Positions 38,401-47,142 of a stretch of DNA of 64,000 bases are shown here, in pieces. The stretch comes from Ecdyonurus torrentis. Taxonomy: Eukaryota > Arthropoda > Insecta > Ephemeroptera > Heptageniidae. The notes under the pieces are model-generated. The model searched no databases. It worked only from the letters and a program-made list of their open reading frames with translations, and was not told the origin of the DNA. Location of the stretch: NCBI GenBank assembly GCA_949318235.1, contig OX439127.1:7155534-7219533 (forward strand), read 5' to 3'. A program made the position numbers and the translations under genes. Positions within the stretch are counted from its first letter, which is position 1; every line of letters begins with the position of its first letter.

Positions 38401-41400
38401 GAATCACTGTTTCAGAAAACCAAGGCCTTTGCCGTAAATTACATATTTATAGTACTATTTTACATATTTACTTGCAGTAAAAAGTGATAGCGACTTCACA
38501 ATATGTCTAACTTTAATTTGATAACATAAATTCACGTCCAGATTGCAAATTTTTTGATTTTTTATTGTGATAACTTCGCGCACCAGAATTTCATATGGCT
38601 CTTGTTTCATGCGGGAAAAAATTTTTCATTTCAAACCACTTTTTTTAGATCTTGCTCGATTCAAAACAAGATATGGCAAAAAGTTTTTTTAGCGCAGTTA
38701 AATTTTGCAATATGTTACTACAAATAATTAAAATTTGACCTTTTGTAAGTGTAGAGTGCAGCATTTCTCTTGATTTACTTGACTTCTATCAAAGCACACT
38801 AAAAATTGCCCGCCCACCTATTGTTCCTTTTTTCTTATTTGCATGATATCTATATACTAATATCCTTGGACAGTTCCATTCTTGTCTTGACCAATTAGAT
38901 TGGCCAATCTCTTATTGGTTACGCAATAACTCGAATTGGTAATCCATCCGACTAGTCCCAATTTTTAAATAACTTGCTGTACAAGTGAGCAGGTATGTAA
39001 AATGAAAACAAAGCCAGTGCTCTGTTGCCTACCTCAGCCTACCTTTATTATAAATGAAATCTCACAGTCCAAAGGTATGATGTTTGAAGGTACGAGGTGG
39101 CTTCATTATCATTTGAATATGATAAATTGATAAATAGTGGTTTAATAAACCCTGTTTTCTTGCACCAAAGAATGCACATTACATTTAAATCACCACAGTT
39201 GACAACTCATTTTATTAGCTGAAAACATAATATCAAATAATGCTATTTGTAAGCCCTCTTTTCTTGCACCAGAAATGCGTGTTCAATTTGATTAACCATA
39301 GCTGATCGTCATTTTTAGAACAAAGAACAGGGTTTATGAACAGCTTTATTGTGTGTGTGTGTGTGTGTGTGTGTGAGTGAGTGAGTGAGTGAGTGAGTGA
39401 GTGAGTGAGTGGGTGGGTGGGTGGGTGGGTGGGAGGGTGGGCGGGCGGGCGGGCGGGCGGGCGGGCGGGCGGGCGAGCGAGCGAGCGAGCGAGCGAGCGA
39501 GCGAGTGAGTGAGTGAGTGAGTGAGTGAGTGAGTGAGTGAGTGAGTGAGTGAGTGAGTGAGTGAGTGAGTGAGTGAGTGAGTGAGTGAGTGAGTGAGTGA
39601 GTGAGTGAGTGAGTGAGTGAGTGAGTGAGTGAGTGAGTGAGTGAGTGAGTGAGTGAGTGAGTGAGTGAGTGAGTGAGTGAGTGAGTGAGTGAGTGAGTGA
39701 GTGAGTGAGTGAGTGAGTGAGTGAGTGAGTGAGTGAGTGAGTGAGTGAGTGAGTGAGTGAGTGAGTGAGTGAGTGAGTGAGTGAGTGAGTGAGTGAGTGA
39801 GTGAGTGAGTGAGTGAGTGAGTGAGTGAGTGAGTGAGTGAGTGAGTGAGTGAGTGAGTGAGTGAGTGAGAGAGTGAGTGTGTGAGTGAGTGAGTGAGTGA
39901 GTGAGTGAGTCTCTCTCTCTTCCCCACACTTTCTTCTTCTTCTTCTTTTTTTAAATATTTTCTTCTTATTTTTTCACACATACATAGAAATTAATCGATT
40001 AACAACATCAATGTTCTCATAAATGTTGCTTAGTATTTCCAAACTGGCAAAATGAGCCATTTTTCCATTCAAATTCATCATGTCATTTATTTCGCACGTA
40101 TGGCATCAACCTTTTATATCATATCTCAGATTGCCTCCCTCTCTCTCTCTAACCTTGCCCTCCTCCCCCCAAAGACCAAAAGGACTATGTAGTGTCATAA
40201 TCCGTATGTAGCTATGTAGCTAAATTATTTGTATACTATCATTTATATTTAACAATGTAATAATTTAAATAAAAACAATGCTTATTTGTGTTTCAGGATC
40301 AAGAAGTTTGTCTGCTAGAACGAAACTGCAAACATATGGCCATTGTGCTGAACTCCTGGACGTCTCTTGGCGAATATTTATATCAAAGTATTATGTCACT
40401 AAACGTATCTTTGCGCAATGCTAGATCTCAACTAGAAGAAATGCCAGATTTTGAAGTAGGTTTGCAGTCAGCTATAAAAGGTGACCCATCCACATTATCT
40501 CGTGCATTAAAAGATGCTGAAATCCTTGTTGCTAACTCTGCCGCAAGATTGAAACAAACTGAAATCAAATCTAAAGAATGGGACAATTTTTCGGTTTGCA
40601 ATTTAAGCATATCTTCACAAGAATTAATTGATACTCCTTTATATTTAGCGTTAAATGATAATCAATTAAGTTTTCTTATGTTTATGGTCAAAAGATTGGC
40701 TCAGAGAACAATGTCTCCGGCAATGTCTTCACCAATGTCTTCGGCAATATCTTCGGCAATGTCTTCGGCAATGTCTTTGGAAATGCCTTCGGGAATGTCT
40801 TCAGCAATGTCTTCGGAAATGTCTTCGGCAATGACTTCGGCAATGTCTTCGGCAATGTCTTCGGCAATGCCTTCGGCAATGCCTTCAGCAATGTCTTCGG
40901 CAATGTCTTCGGCAGTGCCTTCGGCAGTGCCTTCGGCAGTGCCTTCGGCAGTGCCTTCGGCAATGTCTTCGGCAATGTCTTCGGATATGTCATCCATGTC
41001 CATTACTCCCCCAGTTATTGTAGATAGCCCAAATGGTTGTGTAAGTAAATCTCCCGCACCTATGAACAAATGGCTACAAAATAACATAAAAATGTACAAG
41101 CCTGATAAAAGTAGTACTGGTTTCGTACCAGTAACAAGTGACAAAATATCCAAACCCATGTCTTCAGGTTGTGCATATTGCTTCTTTGACTTAGAACAAG
41201 GTTCAACTGAATTAGGTAGAGTAATCATGGAAATAAGTTGCAAAACTGCCCCAAAAATGTCGAAGAACTTTATTGATCTGTGTACCGGAATACATGGGTT
41301 TGGATATCTTTATTCAAACTTATGGAAAAGTTATTCCGGGGATCATGTGGGTGGAGGAGATATTTTTGAGGAAGGCCAATGTTCAATTTATGATAGGAAA

Positions 41401-41673
41401 TATTTCTTAGGAGATGCGTCTACCATGCAAGATAGCTTAGGGGCTTTGAGGATGAGAGGTAGGGGTACATTTAAAGATGGACAGCCTATAGTAGGTGCTC
41501 AGTTCATGATTTGGGTACAGGAGATTGAGTTCAGAAATTATGCTCATACTCTTGTATTCGGTCATGTAACTGAAGGTCTGGATATCCTTTGCAATATGTC
41601 TATAACAAGACAGTACATAGGTATACCATCCGTGCCCCCCATTTTTATCATTCGATGTGGAGTCTTGGAGTAA
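28187..41673 (+). CDS. RING / B-box-like / cyclophilin fusion protein (TRIM-Cyp-like), three coding exons
   Basis: Join 28187-28632, 32130-32271 and 40297-41673; 654 residues. The parts in order are RING (about 11-56), acidic Ser/Glu linker (about 85-148), B-box-like zinc motif (about 152-178), predicted helical region (about 180-330), Met-Ser-Ser-Ala repeats (about 335-428) and cyclophilin domain (about 488-654). All splice sites are GT-AG and the phases match: exon 1 leaves two bases that pair with the first base of exon 2, and exon 2 ends on a codon boundary. RING proteins of this build are E3 ubiquitin ligases, and a C-terminal cyclophilin domain would choose the target. Primate TRIM5-CypA has the same order, but I recall arthropod proteins with RING plus a similar odd cyclophilin domain, so this may belong to an older family (memory, unchecked). 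The start ATG lies ten bases after a splice acceptor at 28176, so an upstream non-coding exon is expected but was not located. Confidence 0.85.
28636..30185. mobile_element. Foldback element at the start of intron 1
   Basis: The termini ACTCAAAATCAATAAATTTG (from 28641) and CAAATTTATTGATAATGAGT (ending near 30182) are inverted. An inner inverted pair lies at 28753-28815 and 29421-29487 (GATGATATCGGTGATAACAT). The element abuts the exon 1 donor. A related end lies 37 bases after the exon 2 donor (about 32309-32345). Confidence 0.7.
29520..30120. repeat. Cluster of ATCCATGG palindromic motifs
   Basis: About ten copies of ATCCATGG or a one-base variant, with no fixed spacing, concentrated at 29520-29560 and 29910-30120. 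They sit in the right arm of the intron 1 foldback element. Confidence 0.6.
30385..30845. mobile_element. Family 1 element, copy b, with internal insertion
   Basis: The left end GCGTAGAACACCATGAACA and right end TTGTTCAAGGTTTTCAATGCC are recognisable. About 30435-30540 is foreign and resembles 51550-51640 of the large palindrome (GGTTAGGATCAATA, CTTACCACAGTA). Lies in intron 1. Confidence 0.7.
30955..31260 (-). repeat. Dispersed repeat D, copy 2 (intron 1)
   Basis: On the - strand it contains CCAGAATGTTAATGTAGCC and TATGAAAATGTGTTACGGGT, collinear with 1480-1765. Confidence 0.75.
31889..32050. mobile_element. Small inverted-repeat element just upstream of exon 2
   Basis: CGTATTCAGAGGGG at the left is a diverged inverse of AAAATCCTGGATACG at the right. 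It ends about 80 bases before the exon 2 acceptor. Confidence 0.45.
32130..32271 (+). CDS. Exon 2 of the RING-cyclophilin gene: half B-box-like zinc motif
   Basis: The acceptor is TTCCAG at 32124-32129 and the donor is GTAAGT at 32272. The 142-base exon encodes residues 149-196. C154, C157, C165, D168/H169 and H176 resemble the second half of a TRIM B-box, followed by helix-forming sequence that could start a coiled coil. The first Cys/His pair expected of a full B-box is not at the end of exon 1, so either the B-box is degenerate or a small in-frame exon between 28.6 and 32.1 kb was missed. Long (TA)n repeats begin about 95 bases downstream. Confidence 0.75.
32360..32417. repeat. (TA)n microsatellite, intron 2
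   Basis: Pure TA run about 90 bases after the exon 2 donor. Confidence 0.98.
32418..32740 (-). pseudogene. Gag zinc-knuckle fragment of a retroelement, intron 2
   Basis: On the - strand the frame reads TLKVVCNVSYMSSDSLYKFV, then DKHDSSSNTLAPQLTVKTAS and, after a stop, EIRCYKCEQQGHIARFRP. The last is a CCHC zinc knuckle (C-x2-C-x4-H) whose fourth ligand has changed to Arg. Only the end of gag is present. It is bordered on one side by the (TA)n repeat. Confidence 0.65.
32745..33940. other. Intron 2 stretch without recognised feature
   Basis: Short open frames at 33258-33482 and 33552-33746 are hydrophobic or low-complexity and match nothing I know. CGCCCTCGGGATAAGCGAGC (32905) and CTCGCTTATCGGGGATAG (33090) form an inverted pair about 180 bases apart, perhaps a small element. 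Confidence 0.35.
34750..37215 (+). repeat. ~125-bp tandem repeat, forward block (element B), split by an LTR
   Basis: Units at 34750-35248 and 37034-37215 are continuous once the 1785-bp insertion is removed. Confidence 0.85.
35249..37033. mobile_element. Probable solo LTR, 1785 bp, with 4-bp target duplication
   Basis: It begins TGTAACACG, ends ATGTTACA and is flanked by ACTT on both sides (35245-35248 and 37034-37037). Removing it restores the ~125-bp repeat of the surrounding array exactly. TG..CA ends and a 4-bp duplication fit a Gypsy-type solo LTR. No coding sequence. Positions 35920-36220 hold a series of hairpin units described in the findings. Confidence 0.75.
37218..37605 (-). repeat. 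~125-bp tandem repeat, inverted block (element B)
   Basis: About three reverse-oriented units, joined almost directly to the forward block at 37215. Confidence 0.85.
37746..37865. mobile_element. Mariner-type MITE, copy 3
   Basis: Ends CAGCTCTGGCCGAAAGT and ACTTTCGGCTAGAGCTG with flanking TA, nested in foldback element B. Confidence 0.9.
39350..39910. repeat. Compound tetranucleotide array, about 560 bp, in intron 2
   Basis: Successive blocks are (GT)n, (GAGT)n, (GGGT)n, (GGGC)n, (GAGC)n and a long (GAGT)n of about 90 units. Each block differs from the next by one base per unit. It ends about 390 bases before exon 3. The long Leu-Thr-His-Ser open frames on the - strand are artefacts. Confidence 0.98.
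40297..41673 (+). CDS. Exon 3 of the RING-cyclophilin gene: helical region, Met-Ser repeats, cyclophilin domain
   Basis: The acceptor TTTCAG ends at 40296 and the stop codon is at 41671. Residues 197-330 are helix-prone. Residues 335-428 come from about 23 copies of a 12-base repeat. Residues 488-654 align along the whole cyclophilin fold: an FFDLE start, KNFIDLC, GFGY, GGDIF, GAQFMI and VFGHVTEGLDIL. Compared with human CypA, pocket residues R55, F60, Q63, A101, F113 and W121 correspond here to K540, D545, G548, R583, M600 and F608; only H126 (H613) is kept. Prolyl isomerase activity is therefore unlikely and a changed ligand preference is likely. A possible ATTAAA poly(A) signal lies at 41714. 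Confidence 0.9.
   Translation, partial: DQEVCLLERNCKHMAIVLNSWTSLGEYLYQSIMSLNVSLRNARSQLEEMPDFEVGLQSAIKGDPSTLSRALKDAEILVANSAARLKQTEIKSKEWDNFSVCNLSISSQELIDTPLYLALNDNQLSFLMFMVKRLAQRTMSPAMSSPMSSAISSAMSSAMSLEMPSGMSSAMSSEMSSAMTSAMSSAMSSAMPSAMPSAMSSAMSSAVPSAVPSAVPSAVPSAMSSAMSSDMSSMSITPPVIVDSPNGCVSKSPAPMNKWLQNNIKMYKPDKSSTGFVPVTSDKISKPMSSGCAYCFFDLEQGSTELGRVIMEISCKTAPKMSKNFIDLCTGIHGFGYLYSNLWKSYSGDHVGGGDIFEEGQCSIYDRKYFLGDASTMQDSLGALRMRGRGTFKDGQPIVGAQFMIWVQEIEFRNYAHTLVFGHVTEGLDILCNMSITRQYIGIPSVPPIFIIRCGVLE
40711..40995 (+). repeat. Coding 12-base minisatellite, about 23 units, in exon 3
   Basis: The unit is ATGTCTTCGGCA, read as Met-Ser-Ser-Ala. Variant units give Met-Pro-Ser-Ala, a run of Val-Pro-Ser-Ala and a few Glu, Gly, Thr or Ile changes. 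Twelve bases is a multiple of three, so copy-number change keeps the frame. It separates the helical region from the cyclophilin domain, so it probably acts as a variable-length linker. Long antisense open frames here are by-products of the repeat. Confidence 0.95.
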
Positions 41674-41903
41674 ATATATCGCTGAGTACACTGAAATCCC
41701 TCCTAAAGTTAATATTAAACCCGAAACCGCTTTTTAAGGTAACGGCGTAATGGATAGAAATGCGTTGTCCGGTAAGAACAGCAATGCCAAATACTCTGAG
41801 CCACTTGCTCTTTTCTTGCTTTTGCTAAGTGAGATATTGACATGAAAACAACATTAGGAAATGAATTATTTGGCTATTTTGTATAAAAAACTTTTTTCGG
41901 TTA

Positions 41904-43332
41904 ATGACCAATTACAATACACCTTCACCAACTGATCCCCAAGCCCCCAAAACAGTCAACATTGACAAAGACCTAAATAAACTAGTTATAAAATTTAAAG
42001 CAACCTCATCCAACCATGAACCACCCATCTTACTCACCTCAGAACACCCTATTGAAGTAAACATTGAAAATATATTGCAAGAGGTTGCCAAATCCCAGTT
42101 CCCTAAATCCCTAAATTCCAAACAAAATTTAACTAAAGAAGAAAGATCAGCCATTAAATCACTTAATGCCAATGACGATATCATTATACTTCTCCCTGAC
42201 AAAGGCTCAACCACCGTAGTTACAAACAAATCTAAATATAATAATGAAGGTCTCAGACAACTAAATGACACGACCACCTACAAACCACTCACTCACAATC
42301 CTACCGACACCAACACAAAACTAATTGTAGACGTTTTGAAAAAACTAGGATCACACGAGGGTCTACAACCAAAGCAAATCGAAACGTTCACACCTTCCCT
42401 ACTTTAAACTATCTGCCTATACCTCCTGCCTAAGATCCACAAAAGCGGAAACCCAAGCTGTCTCATCATTTCAAGATATGACGCTCCGACGTAGAGGATT
42501 TCGGGTTTTGTGGATCACTATATCTCCAACCCTATCTAAAAAAGCTACCCGCCTACCTAAAAGACACCAATTACGTCCTAGACCTCATCAAATTAATATC
42601 CCAACCCCTCCCAGACATTATTTGCCTAGTAACAATAGACGTCACATCCCTGTATACAAACATATCTCATACCATGGGATACGAGGGAAACAAACACTAC
42701 CTCAATCAACGTCCCAGTCCTCGTATACCATCCACCATCTTTCTAGGCACTCGTACTCAACTCATATTAACTTATAACAACTTCCACTTCTTAGATAAAA
42801 ATAACTTGCAAATTCAAAGTACAGCAATGGGTACCAAAATTGCCCCTTCTTTTATGCTACTTTAGTCGTGGGACTGATAGAAGAAAGATTCCTCGGCAGT
42901 CAACGTTACCAACCATCAGTATGCAAGAGATTTATTGACGATATTTTTATAATCTGGCCACATGGTGAAACAAAATTGATAGAGTTCTTGAAAATTCTGA
43001 ATAAATTCTCCAGGTTAAAATTCATTCATGAGACCTCAGCTACAAAAGCCACATTCCCTTATGTGGATATCAAAGTCTCGGAAGGTAAAATAGAGACTTC
43101 AACCCACATCAAACCCACCAACCAAATGCAATATCTACATTTCAAAACTTGCCACCCACTACGCTCTGAAAGATCTATCCCCTACAGTTTAGCGTGCCAA
43201 AGCACAAGGATCCCCAACACTTATACTGCTAAACAGGAATATTTTGAAATACTCAAACCAGCTTTCATTAATAGAGGTTACCCAGAAAAACCAATAAATA
43301 AACAAATAAACAACCCACACTGCACACAATGA
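41904..43332 (+). mobile_element. Penelope-like element, reverse transcriptase with frameshifts
   Basis: The first frame (41904-42407) carries LTKEERSAIKSL, DDIIILLPDKGSTTVVTN and LNDTTTYKPLTHNPTDTNTK, typical of the N-terminal RT region of Penelope elements. After a frameshift it reads LPKIHKSGNP, LVTIDVTSLYTNISHT (motif A) and STAMGTKIAPSF (motif B). The last frame (42868-43332) has CKRFIDDIFIIWPHGE (motif C), PYVDIKV and HIKPTNQMQYLHFKTCHP, ending with RGYPEKPIN. At least two frameshifts make it non-functional. I see no GIY-YIG endonuclease downstream, so it is probably truncated at 3'. It starts about 230 bases after the RING-cyclophilin stop. Confidence 0.9.
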
Positions 43333-43379
43333 GATAATATACATAAACCTTTCATCTTCCATACCAGATATATGCATAT

Positions 43380-44000
43380 TTTTTTTAAACATATCATTCA
43401 TTTGGTAAACTGCTATAGGTATATTTTACATATGGAGTGTAAATGTATACAATATACGTATAGAATTGGTGTGCAATATATTTAAAAGTTTTATCTACAC
43501 GTAAACTATTTGTATACATTTACTAAACTAATACCTCCAAACTTTTAATAGATGTTAAATAAAAGTGCTAATTACAGCGTATTTTAATAACCAAGTTTTT
43601 GAAACTTAAAAATTAGCTTCATTTTTAATTTATCTTTGAATCGAAATTCTTTTAAACGTTCTAAATTAAAAACTTCAAACAAAAAACATAAACTGTAATT
43701 AGGATTGTTAATTAAAAGTTTGGAGTGACTCTTAAAATAACAGAAATATTAATGTGTAGGATCATAACTTTTTTTAAAAAATTGATACTTTATTTTGTAT
43801 TGTTTTTATAACTGATAGAAGTTATTAGCTTTCTGGCTTGGCATTTGAAGAACTAACTACTGTCAGGTTCCCCAAAATGTAAAGCTTAAATACCAAACTT
43901 GACATATTAAACTATAGCAATATAAAAGTCCGCTGCAGTGTACTAAGTGTTAAACAACTAGTGAGCCGGGGCAAGTTGGGTTTGAGTTACTAACATTAAA
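43380..44000 (-). repeat. Second copy of the LTR-like dispersed segment
   Basis: The reverse complement of 43860-43990 matches 11270-11420 with scattered differences; the TATATAAG of the first copy is TATTTAAG here. It follows directly after the Penelope-like fragment. Confidence 0.5.
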
Positions 44001-44071
44001 AGAATATATCGTCAAATTGGCCTATCATACGTGATTTTAATTTTTGTCAATAATTAATTTTTGCTAAAAAT

Positions 44072-44625
44072 AGAAAAAATACATATAATATTTGAAGAAG
44101 ACATTTATAGAAAATTTAATTATAAGGTGTTGACAGTTAAAAATGTAGTTAATATTAATACCCTCTGTCACAAAATATAGTATTTCATTGATCGCCACTC
44201 AAACTTTCAAATACTGTTTTTCAACTTAAAATTTTATATTACCAAGTTTTTTTATTTACATATATTTTTATATATCAAAAATAATTTTGTGACAATGAGC
44301 ATCAGTCGAATCTTACATTATTTAAAATTTAAATTTATTATATTTTTTTATATAATATACATTACAAAGAAAATATACATATGATATTTGAAGAAGACAT
44401 TTATAGAAAATTTAATTAGAAGGTGGTGACAGTTAAAAAATATAGTTAATATTAATATTCTCTGTCACAAAATACATTATTTGATTCATCCACTTTAACT
44501 TTCAAATAATTTTTTTCAACATAAAATTTAATGTTACCAAGTTTTTTTATTTATATATATATTTTTTATATCACAAATAATTTTGTGACAATGAGCATCA
44601 GTCCATTCTTACTATTTAAAATATA
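44072..44625 (+). repeat. Tandem duplication, period 296 bp
   Basis: Two adjacent copies share TTTGAAGAAGACATTTATAG (at 44091 and 44387) and TTTTGTGACAATGAGCATCA. AT-rich and non-coding. Confidence 0.9.
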
Positions 44626-45624
44626 TTATATTTTTTTATATTATAAACTTTACATTTAACATAGTTTACTTACATTTTTCATAAAAGCATAACCACGTTC
44701 TGGAAAGTTTGACGCCACCTTTGGTCGTAAATGTATAGTATTCTATTATTCTAAATTTAAAATTATTTACTTTAGGAAATCTACCTTTGTATTGACAAGG
44801 ACCATTATAATAATGAAATTCTTATCTTGTGTTGTTAAAATACTTTAAAAGTTTGACTTATCAGTAGGATATTCGTTTGAAGTATTTAAACTATTCTAAA
44901 ACTGTTTCAGACGTGAAAGATTTTGATTCAGAATTTTATATTTGTTTCTTGTGTAGTTTCAATATATTCATGAGATTCTGGAGAAATATCATTAGAAGTC
45001 ACACTTGGTACTGGAAAAATAACTTCACTATCATTGATATTTTGTTTTGTTGTAAGAATATTAGTATATTATTTTTAATGTTTAATGGAATATTTTTATT
45101 TTTTTTTTGCGCCAATTATCAACGGGCCCCCTAGATGCCGACGGGCCCCCATAAGTCGATGGGCCCGGGGAACTTCCCCCCTGGTAGTTACGCAACTGCA
45201 AATAATAATGTCCCAAAAATTATTAGTCTTTCCCATTGCAATAATGAAAAATTATTTATAATTGTTGATGAGTATTGCATCAGTATATATAATATAAGTA
45301 TCAGAAAAAATATTGATGTATATATAAAAGGGGGAAAATCGCATCACATTCTATGGTTAGGCAGATTAAAGAAAATAATATGATATTCCAGTTTCTTTAA
45401 AAAAGTTAAATATTTCAAATTTGAATATAAAAACATTGTATATATACAAAATGTTTAGATGATATATTATTTTTATATTTTTGTGTTTGTATTACTGTAC
45501 TAGCTAAATTCAGCGTTGCTCGATGTTCCTGTATAAACAAATTTAAAATCATCATGGTTAATTAAGATAAGGTGAATTTGATGAATACAATAAAATAATT
45601 GATACGTCTTGATTTAAAGGCATA

Positions 45625-45906
45625 GAAAACATGAAACAACGTGTTATTTTTATTAACTGATGAAATGGGATATACAAAACTGATAATAATTTTTACCAGA
45701 ATGTAAGTGTGGCCCCACAAGAGAGCGTTAAAAAACTGTAAAATATGCTATTTGTGTGAACATTTCTGTTTATGACATCAGAAACAGAAAAATAAAGGTA
45801 TGAAAATGTTGTGTGCGAGTTGCATCAATCGGAATTTTCTGATCACTGGTACGGCACTACAGTTGTGTTGTTGAGACACATTAATGTTATTTATGTAAGT
45901 CCCATC
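45625..45906 (+). repeat. Dispersed repeat D, copy 3
   Basis: It has TTTTTACCAGAATGTAAGTG, CCCACAAGAGAGCG, TATGAAAATGTTGTG and GTAAGTCCCATCA. Confidence 0.8.
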
Positions 45907-46201
45907 ATGTCCCAGTAAACCATATTATACGGAAATATACATGGCAAGTACTTTTTGTTATAAAACTACGTGAAAAGTACATGTCCACAGATTTCTGCAT
46001 GTGCTTTTCATGTAGTTTACAAAAAATTAACTGAAATGTATTTGAAATGTACATGAACAGCGCTTTTAGGAAAGTGCTTGCAAAGTGTTTTTTTATTTTT
46101 ACTTGCATGCACTTCACAAGTACATGCAGTGCCGACCAATCAGAAGCGAGTAAAAAATAAAGACAAAGATAAATATATGTTTCATCTCTATCTTCTATAT
46201 C

Positions 46202-46280
46202 ATGCGACCATGGCTCAGTGGTAGAGTCTAGGTCTCATGATCGGATGGTCAGAGTTTCGCTCCCGAGTGCCGGCTAGGTT
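46202..46280 (+). repeat. tRNA-derived sequence (SINE head or tRNA pseudogene)
   Basis: TGGCTCAGTGGTAGAG is a near-perfect box A and GAGTTTCGCTCC is a near box B (GGTTCGANTCC), about 40 bases apart. A CAT triplet lies where an anticodon would be. I could not fold a convincing acceptor stem, so a SINE head is more likely than a working tRNA. Confidence 0.5.
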
Positions 46281-46794
46281 GTGTTTTGTGATATAAATGC
46301 TAATGTTTTCATGTTTATATTTTGTGTTCTGTATTTTTTTTAAGTATACAAACATTTGTAGTTTATACAATAGTATATGGAAATTGATGTCAATTTAGTG
46401 CAGTTCAATTCTGTAAATTTCACTTTTTTGTGAAATACTTAGTTGGGTCCATAGCAGAAATCAATATAAGCCAATGTAATTTACTGTGTGTTAATGTTAA
46501 AACTATTAATTGTGTGTCTGTGGAATTGTGTAAAATATCAATAACTCGTTTGCAATTTCACAATCTTGATGAGAGTTTAAATAAATAAATAATCGTCTTT
46601 ATTCAAAAAAATCTGATAGAGAAAAAATACACATTTTTGAAAGGGCGAGGTTTAAGCCTCGTGTTAAGTTTCGTGTGTTAAACTGTAACAATTTAATTAC
46701 AGCAAATGTAGAATTGATGTAAAAATAAATATGGTAAAATAAACTTTGGTTTTTGTTTTCCGTTTTTATAAATTACCCATTGATAAGGCTATAT

Positions 46795-47085
46795 TCACCA
46801 TGGCTGCGCCGAAAGTGCGTACTTGAATTTCAAGGTCGTCTAACAAAAAAAGGACTTGCATTTTTGTCCAGTACAACAAAGGGCGTACTTGCATTTTCGC
46901 CCAGTACAACAAAGGGCGTACTTGACCTCAGTTTTACATGTTAAGCTTATAGCGGATGCGCGCGCAGCATCGAAATTAGCCAAATGTAAGTACGCCCTTT
47001 GCGTAAAAGTAGCCAAATGCAAGTACACCCTTTGCGTAAAAGTAGCCAACTGCAAGTACGCCCTTTGGGTGCGGCCAGGACATAA
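46795..47085. mobile_element. Foldback element with AAGGGCGTACTTGCA units
   Basis: AAGGGCGTACTTGCATTT repeats on the left half and its inverse GCAAGTACGCCCTTTGCGT repeats on the right half. The ends CTGCGCCGAAAGTGCGTA and CGCCCTTTGGGTGCGGC are inverted. Open frames here are repeat artefacts. Confidence 0.75.
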
Positions 47086-47142
47086 TAAAGTATACTCGTA
47101 TATTTATTGATTAAAAAAATATATGTAAAATATGAAACGTTA

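Larger units (their letters stand above)
33945..38682. mobile_element. Foldback element B, about 4.7 kb, in intron 2
   Basis: The outer arms 33945-34258 and 38362-38682 are inverted copies. Inside each arm lie inverted halves of a ~125-bp tandem repeat: forward at 34750-35248 and 37034-37215, reverse at 37218-37605. A solo LTR (35249-37033) and a small mariner-type element (37746-37865) are nested in it. No transposase is visible. Confidence 0.8.

Noticed and set aside
39315..39981. Open frames over 200 residues long, made of Leu-Thr-His-Ser repeats
   Set aside because: Pure translation of the GAGT array; readable in several frames, with no start context or unique protein sequence.
40688..41243. 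Two long antisense open frames opposite exon 3
   Set aside because: Shadows of the 12-base repeat in the real exon; their composition follows the repeat.
46202..46280. Functional initiator-like tRNA
   Set aside because: Boxes A and B are present but the acceptor stem does not pair, so it is reported only as a tRNA-derived repeat.
46753..47110. Overlapping frames with LAFLSSTTKGV-type repeats
   Set aside because: They are produced by the inverted AAGGGCGTACTTGCA repeats of a foldback element.
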